Shown: positions 1-8,560 of the stretch, one piece after another | Position numbering within the stretch: the first letter of the stretch is position 1 | How the letters are laid out: each line of letters opens with the position of its first letter | NCBI RefSeq assembly: GCF_000472785.1 | Contig: NZ_AXAL01000035.1 | Location: forward strand, 1 to 53,196 | Direction of reading: 5' to 3' | DNA: 53,196 nucleotides | Source of the DNA: Mesorhizobium loti CJ3sym | GTDB lineage: Bacteria > Pseudomonadota > Alphaproteobacteria > Rhizobiales > Rhizobiaceae | Translations under genes and position numbers: made by a program | The notes under the pieces: generated by a model | Seen by the model: the letters and a program-made list of their open reading frames with translations, nothing else | What the model was told of the DNA's origin: nothing | The model's database searches: none

Positions 1-218
1 AATACGCCGAGCCGGCTCCAGCGGATGAAGCGGTTGTAGATCGTCTTGTGGGGACCATACTCGCTGGGCGCGTCGCGCCACCGAAGGCCGTTCCTGATCA
101 CGAAGATGATGCCACTGACGATCCGCCGATCATCGACCCTGGGCACTCCGTGAGACAGCGGGAAATGCCGCTCAATCCGGCGCATCTGCGCCTCCGACAG
201 CCAGATCAAATCACTCAT
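1..218 (-). mobile_element. IS5-family transposase, N-terminal part, cut by window edge
   Basis: Reading leftward from an ATG at 218, the frame is open to the window edge (72 codons). It begins MSDLIWLSEAQMRRIERHFP and continues with VDDRRIVSGIIFVIRNGLRW and a RDAPSEYGP/HKTIYNRF segment. This is the N-terminal DUF4096-type domain of the IS5-family (IS427-like) DDE transposases. The catalytic domain lies outside the window. The sequence GGGTCAGGACC (leftward strand, about 281-292) next to a CTAG at 291-294 is a plausible IS terminus, so the element probably ends near 294 and interrupts the small ORF to its right. Whether the element is complete cannot be judged here. Confidence 0.85.
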
Positions 219-246
219 TGCAGCGCCTCCTCGCACCGCCAATGAA

Positions 247-474
247 TCAGCCGTTTGCTGTCTCCGCAAGAACTTTAATAGGTCCTGACCCTAGGTCGGT
301 GGACCCATAACCCCAGAGCGTTGGCGCCACGAGGCGAGCAATGCCCCGCTTCTCGGCATGGCTGAGACGTGGATGGTCGACCAGCTTAGCGAGATCATCG
401 AGCAGGCAGAGAACGGCTTCAAGCTTGCCAAGTTTTGACGAGGAATGTGTCGGTGTCCGATAACGAGTGTTCAT
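247..474 (-). CDS. Small hypothetical protein, 3' end replaced by the IS end
   Basis: A 75-residue reading frame starts at ATG 474 with GGAG 7 bases upstream. The middle (LGKLEAVLCLLDDLAKLVDH) looks coding and helical, but I do not recognise the family. The last 14 or so residues are encoded by the presumed IS terminus at about 281-294 and beyond, so the native C-terminus was probably lost when the IS5-type element inserted. No functional call is possible. Confidence 0.35.
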   Translation of the reverse strand: MNTRYRTPTHSSSKLGKLEAVLCLLDDLAKLVDHPRLSHAEKRGIARLVAPTLWGYGSTDLGSGPIKVLAETANG

Positions 475-2180
475 CTCCGATCTCCGCAATCTGGGCCTCA
501 GGCCGGAACCGGGAGGCGGACCGCAGTTTTATGGGTGAATAGACACGATGATCACGCGGTTTTGCGCGCGCGTTCTGTGTCTTGCGAGATCTGCTGGCTC
601 GCCGCAGCATCGCCAGATCCGATGCTGATGCGGCGGGGCTCTACCACAAGAAGCTAGGTGATGCAGGCGAGAACCGCCGCGCGCACTACCAGGCCGCGCT
701 GGATATTCTGCTACAGCTCAAGGCGGCAGGCGGCTTGCCTCCGGCCTACCAGGATCGATCTAACCCCCGGCAGCTGTTCAAAGCGCGCGCTGAAGGCTGC
801 GTCCGCTGGTCGCGCCACCCCCGAATTGCTGTTCTTGTACCTCGTTGGTTTGACTTTCGAGAAACAGCACGGACGCATATGGTCCCCAGCCACGGTGCCG
901 TTGTCATAAACCACCCGTTGGGTAGGCCGGGTGTCCTCACAGTGTCCCCAGCTAGGGCGCCGGGCCACCGCAGATTTGTTCAACTCGCCGGGCGAAGACC
1001 CCAACCACCTCAAGCCCGGCGAGCCTACTACCTGATCAGGAACGCGATCAGGGCCGGTATCACCCGGCTCTCATCCGATGCAAAAGCGATGCCAGCACTC
1101 CCGTCTTGAAATGGTACAATACCGGGGGAAAACCGGGCCCGCTGGGTGTTATTGCAGACTTGCTAATATTAGGGTCGCGCCAGCCGGCTTTCCCGAGTCG
1201 GCTAGGCCCGGCGGCCGGCAAAATCGTACCCCAACGACGGACTGCCGGGCCGCTTCGTCAAATACTGTTAGGCGACGAAGGCCTTGCGACCTCTATTGAA
1301 GGGGGTCGCCGCACCAAAGCTTTAGGTTGCGATCTAAAGTTACCCTTTGTTGACCAGATTAGCGCACCATCATATGCGGACATGGAATGTAGCTCGTACA
1401 TGACCAAAGCCCCGGCGCCTCTCATCCAGCGCTGGGGCTTCGAGGTTCGAAATCGCTGAACAGCCCAGCGCACCGGCCCGTGGCGTTCCAATGGATGAAG
1501 GCGACTTCCTTTCCGGTTATGCGCGCATTGCCTTGTACAGAACCTCCCGCAGGGCAGGCGTAGGTTGGTGTTGGTTGCAGTGGGGTGAGGTAAGCGGCTT
1601 CACTACCCTTTTGTACAGCGCTTTCGCTGCTCCCACGAGCGTTCAATTTCTGTATCTGACGACGGCCTCCGGCGATCAAGATGATACCGCGGTCGCGGCA
1701 ACCCTTCCCGATGCGTCGGCCTGGCAATCGACTTTCGTTTGCCGGACTTCGTTACCGCCGTGTCTCGCGTAGTTTATTCGTACCTATTGCCGCCGTCAGT
1801 GCACTTCGACGCTGGCGCAACGGACCTGCGCTTACCGCGTATAACACGCACGGCGCCAAGGGCTTCGCGGCAGCCTAAATCGCTCCGCGGCAGCCTAAAT
1901 CGCTCCGCGGCAGCCAGCAATATATGAGTTAACGTAAGATGGCGATAATGGCGGACGACGCTTTTTGCTCACGCTTTCCTGACCGCAACGGCGCTGGCGT
2001 CGCTGCAATTCTACATTCGGAGGGTGGGTGCTCGCCGTAAGACTTACTTGCCTTGTTGCTGAGCGCGCGAGACTATTCGAGTGCCAGCAATGGTCCCCGG
2101 CCCGGCTGCCCAGATGCGCCCTCAAAGAGGCTAGACTTGGCAGTCGGGCCACCGTCCCCAATCCAACGGAGCTGCAAACC
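475..2180. other. Decayed region without a firm gene
   Basis: No reading frame here is convincing over its length. A rightward stretch at about 582-830 has coding-like composition (alanine-rich, including AGLYHKKLGDAGENRRAHYQ) but starts and ends in non-coding-looking sequence, so it may be a relic. A leftward stretch at about 1440-1520 contains GKEVAFIHWNATG, which resembles GKEVEFIQWHTTG encoded leftward at about 3660-3700; both may be scraps of one unrecognised family. A short tandem repeat at 1866-1915 is listed separately. Confidence 0.4.
1866..1915. repeat. 20-bp tandem repeat, 2.5 copies
   Basis: The unit CGCGGCAGCCTAAATCGCTC occurs at 1866-1885 and 1886-1905, followed by its first ten bases at 1906-1915. 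The copies are identical, which points to a recent slippage or duplication event. There is no spacer/repeat structure, so this is not a CRISPR. Confidence 0.9.
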
Positions 2181-2504
2181 GTGTCCGCTCACCTCTTCAG
2201 CCGCCCTGTTCACGTGTTCGTGGGACTTGGCTTTCCCCATGCGGTGTCGTCTGTGCAGGAAGCCCGTCAAGTCCTTGATGAATGGACGGGTCGGCACAGC
2301 CCGAAATACGCAGCGACCCTTGCCCTTTGCCAATCCGCACTTGCCCGCAAGGACGACGTGGAGGCGGCTCGCATTGCCTTTGAAGCCTTTGCCCAGGCCC
2401 ACGGAATTCTCGCGCCTGAAGCAATCGAACTCGCGGTTGCGCGCGCGGCAGAAGAGTGGATGACGGCATATGATATGCGGTCCGGGGTTCTCGCTGACCG
2501 TTAG
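2181..2504 (+). CDS. DUF982 domain protein
   Basis: A 107-residue protein starting at GTG 2181, chosen because ACGGAG lies 11-17 bases upstream and the recognisable domain begins immediately after it. The layout is typical of DUF982: an initial F-x-R-P-V-x-V-x-V-G strand, then V-x-S-V-x-E-A with VLDEWTGRHSPKY, then A-L-C-Q-S-A-L and a C-terminal helix with ARIAFEAFAQAHGI. DUF982 proteins are small, of unknown function, and occur in many copies on rhizobial plasmids. It stands alone, with no operon partner. Family assignment is by motif only. Confidence 0.75.
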   Translation: MSAHLFSRPVHVFVGLGFPHAVSSVQEARQVLDEWTGRHSPKYAATLALCQSALARKDDVEAARIAFEAFAQAHGILAPEAIELAVARAAEEWMTAYDMRSGVLADR

Positions 2505-2737
2505 GTCGAGCGCGAAGGTCGATCATCGGCATGAGGTGCGACCAGTGCCTCAAGTTCGTCAAGCGTGAATTCGATCAAGTATCGATATGTCGACCTGTCA
2601 GCATACATGCCTTCTGCATCAATCGTCAAAGTCACCGTGCTGTTCGTTCTGGAGTCAATATTTCCAGGGATCAACGGTCGATGAAAAATGGTCCGAGAAC
2701 TTCCTTCACGCCTAGCTGGCCCCACCTGCATTCGCAT
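2501..2737 (-). CDS. Hypothetical small protein
   Basis: A 78-residue frame overlaps the end of the DUF982 gene by four bases (tail to tail). The C-terminal half (TVTLTIDAEGMYADRSTYRY followed by LIEFTLDELEALV) has the strand-strand-helix look of a real small alpha/beta protein, while the first 25 residues look less coding, so the true start may be internal. I do not recognise a family and no strong ribosome binding site decides the start. Confidence 0.35.
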   Translation of the reverse strand: MRMQVGPARREGSSRTIFHRPLIPGNIDSRTNSTVTLTIDAEGMYADRSTYRYLIEFTLDELEALVAPHADDRPSRST

Positions 2738-3051
2738 TTATTACCTCGCCACAATTGCTTCGCTATTAAGCGGCGGACCCTCACCCCCCTCAACGTGCCT
2801 GAGTTTGCAATTTCCGTGCCAGCAAAATGTGACCCAATATGGGTCACAGTCAAAATTCGCTCGAAGGCTTCAGCACGACGCTTTTTGCCTTGGCTTCGTC
2901 GGAGGTTTGTTGGCTGCCGGATTTCGCAACTCGCCAGCGTCTTGATGCCTCCGCGATGACGTAAGTCGATGAAGCCTGTGTGCAGGCAGCGTGTCAGCGC
3001 TTGAACATTTAAGCTTGTCCTAATATGTTGCTTGCGGCATGAGGACAAAAA
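2738..3051. other. Upstream region of the mucR-like gene
   Basis: No supported gene. The stretch at 2830-2851 contains CAAAATGTGACCCAATATGGGTCACAG, within which TGTGACCC and GGGTCACA form an inverted repeat (8-bp arms, 6-base spacer, about 2830-2850). This is a plausible regulator binding site upstream of the mucR-like gene at 3052, but its distance of about 200 bp makes the link uncertain. Confidence 0.4.
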
Positions 3052-3507
3052 ATGGCCAACGAAGTCGAACTTCGCACAACAGTGCTTGCAGAACTGACCG
3101 CCGATGTCGTCGCTGCATATGTCAGCAACAATCCCGTGCCAGTCGGCGAGTTGCCCGGCCTGATTGCCTCAATTCATCAGTCACTGTCGGGCCTCAGCCA
3201 GCCCGTAGTCGCGCCAGCAGAGGAGCCTCTGCCTGCGGTAAATCCGAAACGGTCCATACAGCCTGACTTCATTATCTGCCTCGACGACGGCAAGAAGTTC
3301 AAATCGCTGAAGCGACACCTCGCAAAGCTTGGAATGACGCCAGATCAGTATCGCATCAAGTGGAACCTGCCTGGCGACTACCCAATGGTGGCGCCGAGTT
3401 ATGCCGCACATCGTTCAGCCTTGGCGAAGTCGATCGGGCTCGGACGGAAGGCCACGCACGTCCCGTCAGCCGAGAAGGTGCCAGCTAAGCGGAAGGCCAA
3501 ACCATAG
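3052..3507 (+). CDS. MucR/Ros family transcriptional regulator, zinc site incomplete
   Basis: A 151-residue protein. MucR/Ros proteins bind AT-rich DNA and regulate exopolysaccharide, motility and symbiosis genes in rhizobia. The DNA-binding region is clear: ICLDDGKKFKSLKRHLAKLG, then a MTPDQYRIKWNLPGDYPMVA segment and YAAHRSALAKSIGLGRK. In Ros the prokaryotic zinc finger uses Cys, Asp, His, His; here the cysteine, aspartate and first histidine are present (C-L-D-D ... R-H-L) but the place of the second histidine reads A-K-L-G. Metal-free finger variants are known from Mesorhizobium MucR/Ros homologues, so this one may fold without zinc. The N-terminal helical region (ELRTTVLAELTADVVAAYVS) matches the oligomerisation part of the family. 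Monocistronic. Confidence 0.9.
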   Translation: MANEVELRTTVLAELTADVVAAYVSNNPVPVGELPGLIASIHQSLSGLSQPVVAPAEEPLPAVNPKRSIQPDFIICLDDGKKFKSLKRHLAKLGMTPDQYRIKWNLPGDYPMVAPSYAAHRSALAKSIGLGRKATHVPSAEKVPAKRKAKP

Positions 3508-3586
3508 TTCGCGACGGCATGACGTAAGGGCAAGAATCAGCTATGTCTGGAGAGCGGCGGACCTGAAAAGGACCGTCAGGCCGGCG

Positions 3587-4110
3587 TCATTCGGGCAACC
3601 TCCCAGCGAGGGCGTCGGCCTTCTCTACCCTGCACCACCCAGCAGTAGCGCCGCCCGATCCTGTGGTATGCCACTGGATGAACTCCACTTCCTTGCCCGT
3701 CGCTTCCGTACCGTATTCAACAGGGCCTCGTCCAAGGTCGCGTTGAGCGGTAATGATCACATGCAGCGATTTCAGAGGCTTGACGATGCTGCTGTGCAGC
3801 GCTTCGGCCGACTCGGAAAGCGTTCAAGTTCATCATGCGAGAGTTGCGTTGAGGATTTTGTTCGATGATGCATCCATGATGTCGCGGTGATCCTCTAGCG
3901 CCATGTCGCGCAGGTCGCGCCCGTTCAGGTGCGAGAGGTCCAAGGCGTTAGGGAGAGAGAGCTTGCTCCCGTCGTGTTATCGCCTTGCGCATCGCAGCAA
4001 ATCCGGAGAGGTCGCCCTCATTTAGAACGACGATCTCGCCGCTCTCTACGCCGGGCCGTTTCGCGGCTCCAACAAACTTGCGGTATCTTGCCGCCGTTGC
4101 GCGTGAATCT
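3587..4110 (-). pseudogene. Remnant of LigD-like ATP-dependent DNA ligase plus unidentified 3' sequence
   Basis: Three leftward frames give a broken but recognisable stretch. One (about 4100-3948) encodes ESGEIVVLNEGDLSGFAAMR followed by KAITRRE, and the next (about 3945-3845) encodes DLSHLNGRDLRDMALEDHRD. In intact LigD-type ligases these are consecutive: the 'DGEIVVLDEDG.SDFxAL' segment and the 'FDLLxLxGxDLRxxPLExR' segment. A stop at 3948 and at least one further frame change break the gene, and the catalytic lysine motif is missing. The distal part (to 3587), with GKEVEFIQWHTTG, does not look like ligase and may be other sequence. Confidence 0.5.
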
Positions 4111-4441
4111 TCGCACACAGCCCTGGCGCCACCCAGAAGCCGCTTGCCATGAGAAGCCGAGCCACCATTACAACCAGAAAAAGTCGCATGCCATGCCCCC
4201 GCCGATTGCCACAGGCAAATAGCAAAAGCCCGCCATCGAGGAAGCTGTCGCGGGCCTTGTTTGTCTGCATGGTCGAGGGACAACCGCGCTTGAAGAACTT
4301 GCGTGATGTAAAAAGGTTTCCGTCGACAAGCGCACCACCTGGAGGGATGATGCGGGGCCGACCCGATGCGAATTCCTCGGGCCGCAGCGGAGGGGTTGCT
4401 GCCCACCCCAACCTGCCGCGGAATATCAGGTCCGATGATAA

Positions 4442-4621
4442 CTATTTTGATTCAACGCCTGCGTCAGCCTCTATGCCGATCGTGTCGCCGTCACCATGGA
4501 CCGCATCACGATCCCAGTCGTTCGTCTTGTCCGGCGTCTTTACAACCGCCTCCCTCGTATCCCTATCTTCGTCCTTTCGAGGCTCTGGTCCTGCCACGTC
4601 GCGCGATGATTTAGGTGCCAT
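4442..4621 (-). CDS. Small acidic hypothetical protein
   Basis: A 59-residue, highly charged protein. The start at ATG 4621 was chosen because AAGGGA lies about 10 bases upstream and the coding-like sequence begins there (MAPKSSRDVAGPEPRKDEDR ... DKTNDWDRDAVHGDGDTIGI). It has no membrane segment or cysteine and looks disordered. No function is proposed; short acidic proteins of this kind are common in rhizobial accessory DNA. Confidence 0.5.
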   Translation of the reverse strand: MAPKSSRDVAGPEPRKDEDRDTREAVVKTPDKTNDWDRDAVHGDGDTIGIEADAGVESK

Positions 4622-5092
4622 CAGCTGCGTTCCCTTTTCGGTGTGTCCAAACGCGAAACAACGCCGGAAGAATTCGGTTCCTTCACCGGCGCCCGCAAGC
4701 GCCAGATGTCGACCCAATAGGCGTAAGCGATACCGGCGCCGCGCCGTCAGCGCCTCAGCACGATCAAGAGCCGGGCCGGCAGGACGGGTTGCCACCCCTT
4801 CGGCGCCTGCTGGGAGGTCGTGCGGGTTATGGGCCGGGTGTGACCGCTGATCCTCGAACTTTGATTGGATGCCGGGGCTAAAAAAGTCCGCCCTCTGACG
4901 TGGAGGGGATTGGTTGCACCGCGTCGCCGATCGGCCCACGTCAAGGAATAGTCACCAAGGTAAACTAAAGGCCGGCATTGCCACCAACTTCCTTTCGGCA
5001 AACGTAACACCAGTTGTGCCCGTGAGGCGGCGAGTGCTCACGTCCGCATTGCCTCAACATCCGGGCTTGGCGCCACGAAACGATTGCGACGA
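4622..5092. other. Intergenic, nothing firm
   Basis: No reading frame on either strand shows a recognisable domain or a good ribosome binding site. The leftward extension upstream of the small acidic gene is arginine/alanine-rich and looks like a shadow frame. I see no clear terminator or repeat. Confidence 0.4.
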
Positions 5093-5458
5093 TCAGGCCT
5101 TCGCGGGGAGTGAGGCTGCCAGTCTTATGATCGCGTCTGTCGAAGCAGGCTTGTTGACTATCATTCCCAGATCAAAAACGGGGTCGTGACTGGCGCTGAG
5201 CAAGCCAGTGTGGACGATAAATGCAACGCCTCGCTCAACAAGCCCTCTCGCCGCAGCCACGCATTCTCCATCGCTCAGGCGCACGTCAAGGATAGCCAAA
5301 TCGGGATGGTTGTTAGCCAGGAAAACATCTGCCTCTGCGCAGGAACGGGTCAGCGTGACGAGATAGCCCGCTTCCACGAGCGAGGACTCTAGATCGAGAC
5401 CGACCAGCGTCTCATCTTCAAGCACCAAACTGTCTTGTTCGACGCCGACAAAACGCAC
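5093..5458 (-). CDS. Single-domain response regulator (CheY-like receiver)
   Basis: A 121-residue protein that is a receiver domain only, with no output domain. The acidic pocket is E14-D15 (LVLEDE), the phosphoacceptor is D58 in LAILDVRLSDG, the switch threonine is T84 (FIVHTG) and the conserved lysine is K103 in VNKPAS. Stand-alone receivers of this subtype (ending in a short NKPA-type loop) are abundant in rhizobia and usually act in phosphorelays or general stress signalling. No histidine kinase is encoded nearby, so its partner must be elsewhere. The start gives MRFVGVEQDSLVLEDE; the first strand is complete, which supports it. Confidence 0.85.
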   Translation of the reverse strand: MRFVGVEQDSLVLEDETLVGLDLESSLVEAGYLVTLTRSCAEADVFLANNHPDLAILDVRLSDGECVAAARGLVERGVAFIVHTGLLSASHDPVFDLGMIVNKPASTDAIIRLAASLPAKA

Positions 5459-5623
5459 CCTGCCCCCGCACGCAGGTATGTCTAGCGATACCGATGGATA
5501 AGCGAGTCATCGTATGAAACCGACAATCAGGCAAGCGCAATGTGGATTGACGAGATCAACGATCCCTCGTCGTCTCTGACGGCTGCGCCTCATTCGAATT
5601 TCCCAGGCGCAATCGCTGCTCCT

Positions 5624-5731
5624 TCAACGTGCAGTCTTGGCCTCCCTGGCTTGCCGCTCGGCATCACGCACGATCCTGCTTTCCCGATCAGCCCTCTCAA
5701 TCTTTTCGCGATCAACCCGACGACGTTTCAA
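5624..5731 (-). CDS. 35-residue charged peptide, TTG start
   Basis: A short frame starts at TTG 5731 behind AAAGGAGG (spaced 5 bases from the start), an almost perfect Shine-Dalgarno sequence. It encodes a peptide opening (M)KRRRVDREKIERADRESR with VRDAERQAREAKTAR at the end: a basic, single amphipathic helix. Such small Arg/Glu/Lys-rich helical proteins are widespread and uncharacterised in Rhizobiales. The ribosome binding site is the main support. Confidence 0.55.
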   Translation of the reverse strand: MKRRRVDREKIERADRESRIVRDAERQAREAKTAR

Positions 5732-5888
5732 GACAGCCTCCTTTGGTCTGACGGGCCAAAAAAGTCTTCACTTGAGGAATTGTTCTCGGCGAAATTTTCG
5801 GGCTGAAACATCATTTGTTATTGAGCGGTGCGCGACCGCCCGGTCTTGGGGAAATCGCGTTTCGAACGATGGAGAATGAGGATATGCG

Positions 5889-6083
5889 ATGCCAATCGGC
5901 GCGCTCGAACCTGAGGATTTGAACATGTGCAAAAGAGTGTTCGACCATTCCTGTCGCGAATTGGGCCTGGACGGTTCCTCGCTTGAAAATCAACTGCTCG
6001 CGTCTCGAATTCTGGCCTTGTTTCAGAGCGGCATTCATGACGAGCAGCAACTCCTGGCCGCGGTGACAGCGCGACAGAATTAA
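5889..6083 (+). CDS. Small conserved-looking hypothetical protein
   Basis: A 64-residue protein starting at ATG 5889 with GAGG about 7 bases upstream. The sequence (ALEPEDLNMCKRVFDHSCRE, then LASRILALFQSGIHDEQQLL) is all-helical and resembles a recurrent family of short rhizobial proteins with an EPEDL...VFDxxCxE N-terminus and LFQSGxxDExxLL C-terminus. Its function is unknown. It stands alone between the response regulator and the broken capA gene. Confidence 0.65.
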   Translation: MPIGALEPEDLNMCKRVFDHSCRELGLDGSSLENQLLASRILALFQSGIHDEQQLLAAVTARQN

Positions 6084-6180
6084 GCCTGTGCTCACAGTTG
6101 ATTGAAGCATCGCTGCAACAAAGCTGCATGCGGCACGTTGCGCGTCGAACTGACCACTTGGCCGCTAGCGTGCCGACATA

Positions 6181-7240
6181 TCATGTCGAGGAAATGAACG
6201 GGGATACGGTTACGGCGACGCACATCGTCGATGCGACCACGCCTTTGAAGGCCGCCTGAGTCTCGCGCAAACTTCCGGTGGCAGGTACGGGCACCAATCT
6301 CGCCGTTTCCGATCCGATCGAGGGGGCTTCCGCGCCGATCACGACGGGCAGAAGGTCTATACCCTCGAGGCGTCCACTGATGTCGTAGCGGCGCGCTGCG
6401 ATTATGCTTTGCCACACCTCCGGTGGGCTCCATTCCGTTTCGTCGGAATGGACGTGGAAGAAGAAATTTCCAAGGCCGTAGAATATCGGCGAGCCGTTGT
6501 AGATCTCCACTGGCTGGAGCACGGGGGCGCCATGGCTGACGAAGAGGTCGGCGCCGGCGTAGATGCACGAGCGGGCAAACGTCTGCACCCAGTGCGGCAC
6601 GTCCTGCCAACCAGGCTCCCAATGGTGGTGATGCACGTAGGCGACAACGAAATCGTCTTGCGCTGCCGCATGCCGGATCGCCGACAAGTGAACGCTGGCG
6701 CTCTGCGGATCGACCACAGGCGACCAAAGTCGGCCGCTTGGGTAAACGCCGTGCCGTAGAAATTGAACTCTCTGTCGCTCGCCAGATCCGGCGGGTCCTC
6801 TGGTTGGGCATAGTTGGCCAGTTCAAAAGAAGAACATTGCAGATGGTCGCAAAGACTTGCCAGCTTGCGCAGATGCCAGTCCGGCAGCCCGATCTTTCGA
6901 AGGGTCTTCAGCTGGCTGAGGCCGGGGCGAGCGGGCCGGAAAACTGTTTCACTCTGCGCATACATGTTTGCTGGGCCCGGGCCGGCATCGAGCGCAAGCA
7001 GCGAGACCTGGCGCGTGCCCAACTGATGGCGACCCGGTTTCGTCGCGTGCTCCTCGTCGACGCCGATCCCGGCATGCAGGAAGCGGCGTGCTCCGACCTC
7101 CTCCAGCGTGGCGAGGATGCCCTGCGAGCCGAGATCGAAGGCGTGGTTGTTTGCAAGGGCAAGCGCATTTGAAGCCAATTGCCTGCAACGCGTCGAGAAC
7201 CTCCGGCCTGGAGTAGCCGAAATACATGCCCTTGGTCGGC
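6181..7240 (-). pseudogene. CapA-like (poly-gamma-glutamate capsule type) protein, truncated and frameshifted
   Basis: Three leftward frames together give a CapA-family metallophosphoesterase-like protein. About 7240-7160 encodes WPTKGMYFGYSRPEVLDALQ; about 7160-6720 encodes ALANNHAFDLGSQGILATLE; and 6717-6181 encodes FVVAYVHHHHWEPGWQDVPH, then LFVSHGAPVLQPVEIYNGSP and IFYGLGNFFFH. The NNHAxD, HxHWxxE and SHGxxxxxPxE elements are CapA hallmarks. At least two frame changes and loss of the N-terminus (including the first metal-binding motif and any signal peptide) mean no functional product. The 5' end is fused to the unrelated binding-protein fragment at 7240-7397. Confidence 0.7.
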
Positions 7241-7397
7241 CAACCGCCGTGCTTGCCGCAATGTCGGTCTTGAACCAATTCAGGCTCAGCGCCTTGAGGG
7301 TTCCATCGTTGGTGGCCGCGTCGATGGCCGCGTCGAATTTAGCGAGCAGCTCCGCGCCGTCCTTGCGCAGGCCGGCGTCGACGAGTCCGATATCCAA
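7240..7397 (-). pseudogene. C-terminal fragment of a polar-amino-acid ABC binding protein
   Basis: The leftward frame from 7397 encodes DIGLVDAGLRKDGAELLAKF and then DAAIDAATNDGTLKALSLNW with FKTDIA. This is the final two helices of family-3 (lysine/arginine/ornithine type) solute-binding proteins, where the pattern 'GLRKxDxxLxxxxDxAIxxxxxDGTxxxIxxKWF' is conserved. The rest of the gene is absent upstream, and downstream it runs directly into the capA fragment, so a deletion has joined two genes. Confidence 0.6.
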
Positions 7398-7442
7398 CCC
7401 TGCGCAACGTGCCGCAGCTCGCGGCGTCGATCGGGTCAGCCA

Positions 7443-8275
7443 CGCGATTGGCTGACCCGCATATGTTCCTGTGCGAAGGACGATTACGGGATTGCCGATC
7501 GCGCGGGCACGTCCATAGTCACGGTATGGGGGCGCAGTACGTCGATTTGGTTTTGCTTGAACAATCGCTGGCCGAAACTGGCGGCATGAACCGTCCGTTT
7601 CCCGATCGTGTTGACGACATCGCGCATAAAACGGCTGGCTCCGTGTTGTTCGATGTTCGTGTCGACGGCGATCCAGGCATTCAAAGGATCGCCGCGATCG
7701 GCTATGGCGCGGATGGCGTCGTCGCGATCGTTATGGACGGCCACGGAACGCTGGTTTCGGTCCCTGTGGATGGACGTAGCGACGCGCTGATTGCGGAACT
7801 GAGCGCCTGGTGGACATTGCCAATGGCCGAGCAGATAAAAGTCAGCCACGTTGAGGCGGCTACGAAACTGCTTGCCGACCTTGGTCTGCCGGTCAGCAAT
7901 GCGCCTGATATCGGGCATGGGGTCAGCGGCATCACTGCCTGACAGCGGTCAATATCGAAGCTACCGCTTCCTCACAATTCGTGCAGAGCGAAGGAGCAAT
8001 CTAGAAATTACGCAGCGGTGCAGGCTACGTCGGCCGCATGAACACGAAGACCGCCAGGATACCTGTTTTCGCCGACAAACGGAGGCGTCTTTTTTTCAGC
8101 CTTGGCATTCTGTTAAAACCCCCTCCCCCAGCAACGCCCGCCTGGAACCGTCTCCTGGCGCCGATGTCGGAACTGTCGCGAGACGGTTTGGTGAGTTTAA
8201 GCCAGGTTTGTCCCGACTTGGTCGTGTTCTCTCCCCGCGCGATCACGGTCATCGAATTCGATGTCAACCACCGCG
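7443..8275. other. Unresolved region
   Basis: Both strands are open over 7484-7940. The rightward frame includes VVAIVMDGHGTLVSVPVDGR and a helical C-terminal segment ending at 7942; the leftward frame at 7484-7918 is less convincing. I do not recognise either and could not decide which, if any, is coding. From 7950 to 8275 nothing is supported. Confidence 0.3.
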
Positions 8276-8473
8276 TCAGTGGGCGAACTGGAACTTGTGA
8301 ACCTTGCGTGTCGATACATCGGTAACCCGGATCCATGGTTTGCCCGGCGTAGTGCCAGGCATCAACGGTCGCGAAATCGTTTTGACCAGGTCATGGACAT
8401 GGCTCTGCGCTTCCACTGAAGTGCTACTAGTCACCTTCCTGCCAAGCATCGCATCGACTTTGTATGTCTTCAT
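8276..8473 (-). CDS. Small hypothetical protein with strong ribosome binding site
   Basis: A 65-residue protein starting at ATG 8473 behind GGAGGAGGCGG, one of the strongest Shine-Dalgarno sequences in the window. It opens MKTYKVDAMLGRKVTSSTSV and includes PGKPWIRVTDVSTRKVHKFQ, which suggests a small beta-rich fold with a basic C-terminus. No family was recognised. It lies head to head with hipBA: 88 bp separate its start from the first hip operator. Confidence 0.55.
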   Translation of the reverse strand: MKTYKVDAMLGRKVTSSTSVEAQSHVHDLVKTISRPLMPGTTPGKPWIRVTDVSTRKVHKFQFAH

Positions 8474-8560
8474 CCGCCTCCTCCCGGCGGCGATGTTTTA
8501 CTCAAAGCCGAGTAGGAAAGGAACTGCTAATGGACGGCAATCACTCCCATGGCTGGATGA

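Noticed and set aside
1866..1915. Possible CRISPR-like repeat
   Set aside because: The copies are directly adjacent without spacers and there are no cas genes.
7484..7942. Opposite overlapping frames (145-177 codons)
   Set aside because: Neither strand shows a known domain or a decisive start; listed only as an unresolved region.
8038..8325. A 95-codon rightward frame
   Set aside because: It overlaps the better supported small leftward gene (8276-8473), lacks a ribosome binding site and has a proline/arginine-rich composition typical of non-coding high-GC DNA.
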